Below are positions 8,459 through 14,998 of a stretch of 14,998 bases of DNA, piece by piece. The translations under genes and the position numbers were made by a program. Source of the DNA: Podochytrium sp. JEL0797 (Eukaryota; Chytridiomycota; Chytridiomycetes; Chytridiales; Chytriomycetaceae); assembly GCA_027596195.1 (NCBI GenBank), contig JADGJG010000637.1, forward strand, positions 1 through 14,998, read 5' to 3'. Below the pieces are notes generated by a model. That model had not been told where the DNA came from, did no database searches, and was given only the letters and a program-made list of their open reading frames with translations. Positions within the stretch are counted from its first letter, which is position 1, and every line of letters starts with the position of its first letter.

Positions 8459-9710
8459 TCAACTCCCAAACACAGACATGACTACCACACCGGCAACCAA
8501 CAACACGGCCCCACCCCCCTTCACCCACGTGACCCTCTTCTGTGTCAACCCCAGCCACCCAAAATGGTCCACAACGACAGAAGACACAACCTGCGTGCAC
8601 ACGAGTGTGCCAATGACGGCGGACGTGCCGAGCCGGTCGGGGAGGTACGTGAGTGTGAGGATCAAGGAGAGGGAGACGAAACCTCCTGTCCAGCACCACC
8701 ATTCCGTTTCTATATAAGCGTATACATTTTTAGCCAAACAAATTCCCAAATTAAATCAATCCAAAAAAATGAAGCTTACGTGGAATCGCTTTCCTCAAAT
8801 TAATCTTTAACTTTCTCTGCTGCAGCACAAAAACGGCCGCACACAAGGGAATTCCCGTCGTTGCAGCCAGGAGCGAGGCGAACGAGGACGAGCCGTACCC
8901 GATTGAGAGAGCGAGGTTGAATCCGGCTTGGAGTGAACACACGACACCAGAGAAACAGCAGTACGACAGGCAGACGAGGAACATGAAGGGTTTCTTGGAC
9001 TTAGGAGGAGAAGGGGTAGTGGTGGTGCTTGGGGATTCGGTGTCGATTGGGTTGGGTGTTTCATGGAGTTGTTTGGTGGATTCTTTGTTGGTATATTCGT
9101 TGGTGGGTGCTTCCGGAGCGAATCCGACGATAAACACGCTTGCGAGGACGATGCAGATGCCGACAATCCCGCCTGTTGTTACGGCTTTTTGTGGAATCGA
9201 GAGCCATCCAAAGTTGTCGAGGAGGAGCGCGGTGACAAGTTGGAGTGATCTTTTGTTTTTTGAGTTAGAATTGGTGGGGGAAGGTGGAGAAATCGGGGTT
9301 TCGCGTTCCAATGGACTCACACGTTGATGACAAAGAAGAGGGACGCGCCCATCACGGGAATGCAGAGGGCATAGGAAAAGACAACGATGGGGCCCGCGAA
9401 ACCACCGAGATATCCATACCACGGGGTTGTCGCGCCGTTGGAGAAGTCAACGTTCTGTTTTACAGTTTGTGAGTGAGCGCACAGAACAATGAGCTGAGGG
9501 GTGGCACGGGTTGGGGTCCGTTATTGTTACCTGGCCACCTTTCGAGTCGATCAAGAAAAAGATGGTACAGCAAGTGGCAGAGAGACAAAACACTTGCAAA
9601 GTCGCGAGGGAAGGCCCCACGACAGCGCCCAGTTTGGCAGTGATGGCGCCTTGGAATGTCAAAGCAACGCCGACGAGGGCAGGGAAGATGATAGTCCAGT
9701 CAATTGCCAT
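8459..9710 (-). CDS. YdcZ-type (DUF606) DMT-superfamily transporter, two-domain, copy A
   Basis: Exons are 9710-9531, 9454-9321, 9249-8780 and 8709-8459 (introns 76, 71 and 70 nt), giving 344 residues. The start is MAIDW; the frame is open a few codons upstream but without ATG. It reads as two YdcZ-like halves (PF04657, drug/metabolite transporter superfamily). The N-half has TFQGAITAKLG, WYGYLGGFAGP, IPVMGASLFFVINVSLQLV and DNFGWL. A polar Thr/Ser/Pro linker spans about residues 148-193. The C-half has LQAGFNLALSIGYGSS, WWCWTGGF, LGTSAVIGTLVCTQVVSSVV and DHFGWLGL. Each half shows about five hydrophobic helices, so about ten in all, the usual DMT number. The family is thought to export small molecules; the substrate is unknown. 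All intron phases match copy B. Exon 1 differs from B at about 7 of 60 residues, exon 4 at 3 of about 83. A fungal plasma or internal membrane location is inferred. A 3' element lies at 8418-8430, and a conserved block lies upstream at 9824-9866. Confidence 0.85.
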
Positions 9711-10043
9711 TTGTTGAAGCAAGAGGTTGGTATAATGAGGATGTGTGTTTGTGATTTCGCTGACTCTTGGAGCGAGAGTGCTTCGTTTTATGATTCGAAG
9801 AAAGTGGAGGAAGAGTTCGAAAAAAGCCCCCCTGCCTGCTTTGTTAATCTCAAGTCATTTTTACTCTTTGCGTGCGGTAACAAGTTCGATTTTCGAATTA
9901 TTGGTGCCACTTTCCCCCGATGGATCGCTGATCGAAATATCAACCCCTAATTATTACTTCTCATTTTCATTGCCGAAAGGGAGAGTACAACTGGGGTATG
10001 TAATGTATTCGATTTGATTACGTGCAATCGGCTCTGGACCTTG
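9711..10043 (-). promoter_or_regulatory. Upstream region of transporter A with blocks conserved in copy B
   Basis: Non-coding DNA before the ATG shares islands with 12100-12365: TTGTTGAAGCAA next to the start codon, GATTCGAAG, AAGCCCCCCT (9824-9833) and a perfect 23-bp block at 9844-9866 that begins TTAATCTCAAGTC. TTCGAA palindromes lie at 9794-9799, 9816-9821 and 9892-9897. Unshared sequence of about 100 bp separates the 23-bp block from the outer edge of the homology near 10024-10038. The islands are candidate control sites kept after duplication. Confidence 0.5.
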
Positions 10044-10765
10044 CGCCACATGATGGAAGTGAAAAGGAAAAAATTGCGACTCGGAAGACAAGACGTGCAT
10101 GGAATGGCCGAATCTCTAGACCTTTATTTAGACACCGACGATAGTTTAAACCATAAAAAGCCACATGTGCTTTCATGGGGCGTGACTCAAACTCGCCACT
10201 CAAATTGAGTCTCACGGAGACGGCATGCTTGACTTTCCAGCCACCCTCTGCATACTCCGTTCCTTTTTGATTGGGCTTGAAGGTGGTTAGTGTTGTTTTT
10301 TTTGTTTGTATTAACGAGCTAGCAGGATAAAAATGGTATATAGAAGTCTCAGGATTTGAGCCCCTCCCCTACTCGTCCTCTCCCCCTTTCGTTGTTCTCC
10401 CGATACTCCTCCCAAATTGGGCGTGAAAGGAGGCTTCATGGCACCGATTTAATCCCAACCTTTCAACACCCTTCTTCTCAATCTCAGTAATCGATTTCCA
10501 AACCGCCTTCATGTTTAAAATTACGTTATTAAAGGCAAAAAATAGAAAACCATGAAATTTCAAAGGTGTGCTGGGGGGTTTGTAAAAGTCCGTTCCATAA
10601 TCTCGACAGCAAAAAGGGAACAAGCACATATATCCGTGCCCTATCAATTTTTCGCTTTTGGGTGAATGAATTGAATCCTCCTTCCAAATTGCAGGACTGT
10701 TCCCCAAAGATATACGGCTTAAATAGCAACTTAGCGATTATTTATTATATCTAAACTCCCCAAAA
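10044..10765. other. Unique spacer between the transporter duplicates
   Basis: These 722 bp are not part of the duplication. Apart from the candidate exon at 10129-10275, I see no convincing gene. The longest frame, on the minus strand (10707-10369), lacks family features, and its composition looks random. A T-rich run (about 10293-10308) sits upstream of the candidate exon, as expected inside an intron. The origin of the spacer is unknown; it could be the ancestral flank or inserted DNA. Confidence 0.4.
10129..10275 (-). other. Candidate orphan exon / 3' gene fragment
   Basis: The minus strand shows a textbook intron end, CTAAC (10290-10286) followed by TTCAAG at 10276. After it comes an open frame with protein-like composition: KPNQKGTEYAEGGWKVKHAV, then VSVRLNLSGEFESRPMKAHV and AFYGLNYRRC. 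An AATAAA polyadenylation-type signal lies directly behind at 10128-10123, just where the frame stops looking like protein. Alternating hydrophobic residues suggest beta strands; I do not recognise the family (an arrestin-like or similar beta-sandwich is a guess). No matching upstream exon was found within 500 bp, so it may be the remnant of a gene broken by the duplication. Confidence 0.3.
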
Positions 10766-10778
10766 ACATACATACACA
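10766..10778 (-). terminator. Candidate 3'-end element, copy B
   Basis: The same 13-mer as at 8418-8430; transcript strand TGTGTATGTATGT with TATGTA inside, 14 nt after the TAA of transporter B. Its survival in otherwise divergent 3' flanks suggests function, but part could simply be retained ancestry. Confidence 0.35.
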
Positions 10779-10792
10779 CTGAATATACCCTT

Positions 10793-12099
10793 TTAGCTCC
10801 CAAACACAGACATAACTACCACCCCCGCCACCAACAACACAGCCCCACCACCCTTCACCCACGTGACCCTCTTCTTTGTCAACCCCAGCCACCCGAAATG
10901 GTCAAAAACCACAGAAGACACAACCTGCGTGCACACCAGTGTGCCAATGACGGCGGACGTGCCAATGCGGTCGGGGAGGTACGTGAGTGTGAGGATCAAG
11001 GAGAGGGAGACGAATCCACCGGTCCAACACCACCATTCCGTTTCTATATATTATTGTTTTTTTTTAGCCAACCAAATTTTACACCGAAATCAATCAAAAA
11101 AGGGAAACTCACGTGGAATCGCTTTCCTCAAATTAATCTTGGCCTTTCTCTGCTGCACCACAAATACGGCGGCACACAACGGGATTCCTGTCGACGCGGC
11201 GAGGAGCGAGGCGAACGAGGACGAGCCGTACCCGACGGCGAGGGCGAGGTTGAATCCGGCCTGGAGGGAACACACGACACCAGAGAAGCAGCAATAGGCG
11301 AGACAAAGGAGGAACACGATGGGTTTGGGTTTCGAGGAAGGAGGAGCGGGCGGTGGTGCAGGCGCAGCAGTGGTGGTGGTTGGGGATTCAGGGTCGATTC
11401 GGGAGGGTGTTTCAGAAACTCTTTTTAATGAGTCGTCTGTGGAGGAATCCTTGGTGGATGCATCTGGGGCGAATCCGACGATAAACACGCTCGCCAACAC
11501 GACGCAGATGCCGACAATCCCGCCTGTTGTGGCGGCCTTTTGTGGAATCGAGACCCATCCAAAGTTGTCGAGGAGGAGGGCGGTGACGAGTTGGAGGGAC
11601 CTTTTTGGTTTTTTATGTTAGCATTTGGTGGGTCTGCGTTTTTGACGTTTTGAATCTGGGTTGCGCGTTCCAATGGACTCACACGTTGATGACGAAAAAG
11701 AGAGATGCGCCCATCACGGGGATGCAGATTGCGTAGGAAAAGACGACTATGGGACCCGCGAGGCCGCCGAGGTATCCGTACCATGGGGTTGTGGCGCCGT
11801 TGGAGAAGTCAACGTTCTGTTTTTCAGTTTTTGGAAGGGACGTGTGAGTGTCATTGTGGTGCGGATTCATTTGGAACGGTGAGGGGAGAGGTTAAACGCG
11901 TTGGGAACGGTTTTGCTACCTGGCCTCCTTTCGAGTCAATCAAGAAAAATATGGTGCAGCAAGTGGCAGAGAGACAAAACACTTGCAAAGTCGCGAGGGC
12001 AGGGCCCACGGCACCACCGAGTTTGGCGGTGCAAGCGCCTTGGAATGTCATGGCGACGCCGAGGACGGCTGGAAAGATGATGGTCCAATCAATTGCCAT
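10793..12099 (-). CDS. YdcZ-type (DUF606) DMT-superfamily transporter, two-domain, copy B
   Basis: Exons are 12099-11920, 11816-11683, 11600-11113 and 11043-10793, giving 350 residues. Exons 1, 2 and 4 have exactly the same lengths (180, 134, 251 nt) and phases as in copy A. Introns are 103, 82 and 69 nt with donors GTAGCA, GTGAGT and GTGAGT. Domain order is as in copy A: an N-terminal YdcZ half with TFQGACTAKLG and a DNFGW motif, a polar linker, and a C-terminal half with GFNLALAVGYGSS, WWCWTGGF and DHFGWLGL. The linker is six residues longer and Pro/Ala-richer (AAPAPPPAPPSS), and it accounts for the whole length difference. No lesion is present, so both copies should make protein. Likely role is export of a small molecule across a membrane by the DMT fold, substrate unknown. 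It is divergent from the RhoGAP gene across 513 bp. Confidence 0.86.
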
Positions 12100-12612
12100 T
12101 TTGTTGAAGCAATTGGAGGGAGGTTGCGTATGTGTGATTTGTGATATCGCTTGGAAGGGCAGTGCTTCTTTTGATGATTCGAAGCAAGTGGAGGGGGAAG
12201 GGAGGGCAGGGTTCGAAATAAGCCCCCCTCTATCGATTAATCTCAAGTCATTTTTACTCGCACTTTTGCGCGCGAGACCCAAGTTCGAAATTCGATCGTT
12301 CGCAAATTCCAAAAAAAAAACAAAGCTATTTTTTTAATTGTGCTGCGCGCAATCGCCTCTGGAATGCTTCCAAGATTTCGCTTGACACCGAGTTCGAAAT
12401 TCGTCAGCTCGGACCTCACTTCTCCAAATCGCGAAAGGGTTAAAAAATTACTAGCAGAGGAAAATCGACAAGATAACAGGTGGGACAAATCCTCGTAAAC
12501 AAATCAAATGTCACTTTGCGTTATCTTTTCGTTTCTCTGATAACGTAATTGGACTTTTGTCATGTGACCAGCGTTCGAAAAAATTCCGCGAAAGCGCACT
12601 ACTGTACTTGGA
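12100..12612. promoter_or_regulatory. Divergent promoter region (transporter B / RhoGAP) with TTCGAA cluster
   Basis: This 513-bp non-coding region between head-to-head starts holds five TTCGAA palindromes (12178, 12212, 12284, 12393 and 12574), two of them inside an exact 13-bp direct repeat AGTTCGAAATTCG (12282-12294 and 12391-12403). The half next to transporter B carries the blocks shared with copy A: AAGCCCCCCT at 12220-12229 and the 23-bp block at 12237-12259. On the RhoGAP side, GTCATGTGAC (12560-12569) holds an E-box-like core, and ATGTGA at 12562-12567 would be a start-stop upstream frame if transcribed. Confidence 0.5.
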
Positions 12613-14634
12613 ATGCTCGCACGATCGAACTCCGACTTGTCTGTGGACGATGGACAGATGTCTTTGCTGCTGGACAGCGTAACTGCCGTGACTGACGAGA
12701 CAGTCTCTGCGGTTGAGGCAGCGCTGTTGGCATACCCAGGCAGCGTTGGGCTTCTCGTTGCGCGGCTCGCGGCCGAGCGCAACTCTCTAGTGGCGTCGTA
12801 TTCTTCCCTAGTGTCTTCCTCGGCTTCCCTAGACAAGCCGCCGCCTTCCCTAGACAAGGACGAGGGGCCGCCGCGCAAAAACCGCGCCTCGTCGGCCTCG
12901 TCAAACACGGCGCCGCTCCTCGTCATCCCAAAGCGCGCCCAGTCCACCGCGCAAGACCAGGCCCTGCCTGTCCCGCACCTCCTAGATGAGCAGAATGCGA
13001 TCCAGCCGAGATCTTCGTCGAATCGCATTTCAATTTCGGAATTGGGCGGTGACTCATCAAAGAGAGAAGTCTTCCTCGAGGGTTTCCTCGTCAAGAAAGT
13101 GAACCAGCATGGCGTGGCTCAGTGGAAGTCGAGATATTTCCGCTTGAAGGACGATGCGCTCGAGGAATACGACTCGGTAAACCCAATTTCAGATCTCATT
13201 GACCTTTGCTCACACAGCACACAACAGAAAACAAACCAGAAACTCGCCTCCATCCCCATCAAACACTCTACAACAATCTCTCCGCTCCAAACCCCGCCCC
13301 AAAACTCATCAGCAGGCACAGCCCACGCATTCACCCTCACAGAGCTCAAACACTCCCTCCCTGGATCCCCCACCCCCGTCATGATCAAACACACACTCTG
13401 CACTCACGCCCAAGCCGATCGCGATGCATGGGTGGATGCCGTTTTAGCACGTATTCCCGCTCCGCCGAGCACCACTCGACGCGTACACAGACTCAGTGAG
13501 CCGAATCTGAATCAGCATGTGCGCAGTGAGCGGGCAGAGAGTTTGGAGGGGTTATTGAGTGCCGCGCAGGTTGCCGCCGCGGTGGGGATGGTTTCTGGAT
13601 TGTCGCCTGTTGGAAATGGATTCAACCCTGTTTCACCGAGCGTGAGTCCGAGTAGCGGGGGTGGTGCTTCTTCGAAACTTGTCTCGCCGGGTGTATCAAC
13701 GTCCGTCATGAGTCCTGGGAAACCCTCGTCATCCCATCCTCCTATTACGTACCAGTCGCCGATATCCCCGATCTCCCCTCCATCCACCACGGCTTCTGCT
13801 ACTCTCACCACATCAGCCCCACCACCCACCACCGCCACCGCCACCCCCGCGCCACAACAACGAACAGCCATCAACCTCCTCCAAGAAGGCAGCACCGCAA
13901 CCCTCGGGATCGCACGGCGCGGACTCAACATCATGTTTGGCACCACCACCTCCTCTTCCTCATCCACCAACACATCCAACAACGCACCGAAAAAGCAACC
14001 CCTGACCAACACAACCACCACCCTCGAACCAACCCTCCCCCGCACCCCCCTCTTTGGCACCCCACTCCCCCTCGCCGTATCCCTCTCCCACCTTCCCCAC
14101 TCCCCACACCTCCCCTCCCCCCTCTCCCGATGCCTCGACTTTCTCCACTCCCCGACCGCGTCACACCTCCATGAAGAAGGGATATACCGCCTCTCAGGAA
14201 GCACGACCGCGATTCAAGCGCTTAAAGTGCAGTTTGATCAAACGGGGGATGTGGATTTGTTGGCGATGGGGAAAGGTGTGGATGTGCATTGTGTGACGGG
14301 GTTGTTGAAGTTGTACCTCCGTGAACTCCCGGATCCTATTTTGGGCGTCGACGCGGACACCAAAAAGGAAATCATGCGGGTTACGAGTGTATCCGACAAG
14401 TCCGAAAAAGCATCCGCCACTCGCGCGATTGTGGCGCGGCTTCCGGTGGAGAATCGGGCCTTGTTGAAAGCCATGTGTGGGCATTTGAAGAAAGTCGTGG
14501 ATGCGGCTGCGTGGAATAAGATGGGGATGGGGAATGTGAGTATTGTATTTGCGCCTACGCTTGGGGTTCCTGGGGGGGTGTTGGCTGTGTTGGTTGGGGA
14601 GTGGGAGGGGGTGTTTGAGGGGGTGGAGGGGTAA
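12613..14634 (+). CDS. PH domain-RhoGAP protein
   Basis: The ATG at 12613 opens a frame to the TAA at 14632-14634. It is 673 residues if read straight, or 656 if a probable 51-nt in-frame intron (13177-13227; GTAAAC...ACAACAG) is removed. Removing it restores a normal strand order in the PH domain (ALEEYDS joined to KTNQKLASIPIKHS). Spliced numbering: Ser/Ala-rich head 1-150; PH domain about 152-261 (FLEGFLVKKV, QWKSRYFRLKDD, terminal helix RDAWVDAVLARI); long S/T/P linker about 262-460; RhoGAP about 464-656, starting FGTPLPLAV. The RhoGAP part has the arginine finger in GIYRLSGS (R509), the LLKLYLRELPDPIL helix, and the NVSIVFAPTLG asparagine block. It should speed GTP hydrolysis on Rho/Rac/Cdc42-type GTPases at a membrane reached through the PH domain, and so influence polarity or actin. 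The chain stops right after the GAP fold. The coding strand is extremely C-rich in the linker and G-rich at the end. Confidence 0.9.
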   Translation: MLARSNSDLSVDDGQMSLLLDSVTAVTDETVSAVEAALLAYPGSVGLLVARLAAERNSLVASYSSLVSSSASLDKPPPSLDKDEGPPRKNRASSASSNTAPLLVIPKRAQSTAQDQALPVPHLLDEQNAIQPRSSSNRISISELGGDSSKREVFLEGFLVKKVNQHGVAQWKSRYFRLKDDALEEYDSVNPISDLIDLCSHSTQQKTNQKLASIPIKHSTTISPLQTPPQNSSAGTAHAFTLTELKHSLPGSPTPVMIKHTLCTHAQADRDAWVDAVLARIPAPPSTTRRVHRLSEPNLNQHVRSERAESLEGLLSAAQVAAAVGMVSGLSPVGNGFNPVSPSVSPSSGGGASSKLVSPGVSTSVMSPGKPSSSHPPITYQSPISPISPPSTTASATLTTSAPPPTTATATPAPQQRTAINLLQEGSTATLGIARRGLNIMFGTTTSSSSSTNTSNNAPKKQPLTNTTTTLEPTLPRTPLFGTPLPLAVSLSHLPHSPHLPSPLSRCLDFLHSPTASHLHEEGIYRLSGSTTAIQALKVQFDQTGDVDLLAMGKGVDVHCVTGLLKLYLRELPDPILGVDADTKKEIMRVTSVSDKSEKASATRAIVARLPVENRALLKAMCGHLKKVVDAAAWNKMGMGNVSIVFAPTLGVPGGVLAVLVGEWEGVFEGVEG

Positions 14635-14673
14635 CGTTTTTTCTTCTTCGTTTTCTTTCATTTCTATATTGAG

Positions 14674-14679
14674 AATAAA
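14674..14679 (+). terminator. AATAAA polyadenylation signal after RhoGAP
   Basis: AATAAA begins 40 nt past the RhoGAP stop codon, in T-rich then A-rich DNA, a normal place for a poly(A) signal. No other canonical copy lies between the stop and this site. Confidence 0.45.
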
Positions 14680-14719
14680 AGAGCGCGGCATTTCGATATG
14701 TAATTATTTCTCCACGAGG

Positions 14720-14945
14720 TAAAAGAATATAAAAACGCGCGTGGCACACGATCCTGGCCCGGGCTGAGAGTTCAAGCGTTTTGTTGAAGGGGGGGTGGAG
14801 GGGATCTGTGGACATTTTGAGACGCGTGAGGTGGATGCGGTGGGGCGTGAAATAAGATGTGGATGGGAGAATGTGACTATCGTTTTGGTATTCGGGTGGG
14901 GAGATAACGGCTTTGATTAAAAAAAGTATTTGAGGGGGGGGGGGG
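14720..14945 (+). pseudogene. Degraded second copy of the RhoGAP C-terminal coding region
   Basis: From about 14745 the plus strand follows bases 14425-14630 of the intact gene, with substitutions and indels. TILARAESSSVLLK corresponds to AIVARLPVENRALLK; CGHFETREVDAVG to CGHLKKVVDAAAW; NKM, then (after a shift) ENVTIVLVFG, to NKMGMGNVSIVFAPTLG; and ALIKKSIFEG to VLAVLVGEWEGVFEG. The matching pieces need several frame changes and a TGA/TAA is met, so it cannot encode a GAP domain. Order and orientation equal the parent, so a tandem duplication followed by decay is the simplest reading. The beginning is vague (14720 is an estimate). The end runs into the G homopolymer exactly where the parent has its G-rich last codons. 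Confidence 0.6.
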
Positions 14946-14963
14946 GGGGGGCGGCCCCCCCCC
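14934..14963. repeat. G18-CGG-C9 homopolymer block
   Basis: Eighteen consecutive G (14934-14951), then CGG, then nine C (14955-14963). It can fold into a 9-bp all-GC hairpin with a tiny loop. The following 35 bases are GC-rich and match nothing else here. Such a block is unusual in genomic DNA and typical of a sequencing or assembly boundary, though a true G-run cannot be excluded. Confidence 0.7.
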
Positions 14964-14998
14964 GCGACGCGCCGGCACGCCAGGATAACAAGACGGCA

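Larger units (their letters stand above)
8418..10043 (-). repeat. Tandem duplication unit A (transporter gene plus flanks)
   Basis: This block and 10766-12365 are direct copies, containing gene, introns and about 300 bp of upstream DNA. The left limit is set by a shared 13-mer (ACATACATACACA at 8418-8430) and the right by matching GCAATCG.CTCTGGA near 10024-10038. Last exons differ at roughly 8% of bases by eye. Introns and the coding linker are much more divergent. Confidence 0.75.
10766..12365 (-). repeat. Tandem duplication unit B (transporter gene plus flanks)
   Basis: The second direct copy of the block at 8418-10043, same orientation, about 1.6 kb. The shared left-end 13-mer lies at 10766-10778, and the right-edge match (GCAATCG.CTCTGGA) near 12349-12363. 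The two units are separated by 722 bp of unique DNA, so they are not directly abutting. Confidence 0.75.

Noticed and set aside
9501..9950. Plus-strand frame of about 150 codons over the start of transporter A
   Set aside because: It is antisense to exon 1 and the promoter, and the YdcZ reading on the minus strand is conserved in both copies.
10369..10707. Minus-strand frame of 112 codons in the duplication spacer
   Set aside because: No recognisable domain, no repeat of it elsewhere and no intron signals joining it to the candidate exon at 10129-10275.
13512..14204. Long minus-strand frame opposite the RhoGAP linker
   Set aside because: It arises from the C-rich, stop-poor coding strand; the plus strand holds the PH and RhoGAP motifs.

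Overview
The window looks like nuclear DNA of a fungus, most likely an early-diverging zoosporic (chytrid-type) lineage. Genes lie on both strands without operons. They are cut by very short spliceosomal introns of about 40-100 nt with GTRNGY donors and, in several, CTAAC/CTGAC-like branch sites. Protein types include DUF4246, a two-domain YdcZ-type DMT transporter, an F-box-like/LRR protein and a PH-RhoGAP. The chytrid assignment is an inference from this mix and was not tested by phylogeny.

Layout, left to right. (1) 1-810, minus: 5' part of a PIF/Harbinger-type transposase/nuclease gene that runs off the left edge. (2) 811-1236: shared divergent upstream region with short repeats. (3) 1237-2748, plus: intact intronless DUF4246 protein. 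(4) 2882-3597, plus: two-exon four-helix membrane protein of unknown function. (5) 3822-5763, plus: four-exon, 582-residue low-complexity, probably nuclear protein. (6) 5764-6302: non-coding. (7) 6303-8368, minus: a graveyard of two decayed genes, an F-box-like/LRR gene with at least five lesions and a coiled-coil gene with several frameshifts. (8) 8459-12099, minus: two intact, head-to-tail duplicated YdcZ-type transporter genes with identical exon architecture. Their upstream DNA was duplicated too. Between them is a unique spacer of about 0.7 kb with one candidate orphan exon. (9) 12100-12612: divergent promoter region with a cluster of TTCGAA palindromes. (10) 12613-14634, plus: PH-RhoGAP protein. 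(11) 14720-14945: a degraded second copy of the RhoGAP 3' end, running into a G18...C9 homopolymer block that may mark an assembly problem.

The genes do not form an obvious pathway. The clearest theme is local duplication and decay: a tandem transporter pair, a pseudo-copy of the RhoGAP tail, two rotted genes and a transposase gene within 15 kb. I found no tRNA, rRNA, CRISPR array or bacterial-type element. I see no convincing new multi-gene system. The best leads are the duplicated transporter pair with its conserved upstream blocks, the TTCGAA cluster, the DUF4246 histidine/arginine constellation, and a strong C-to-G strand-skew flip inside genes.
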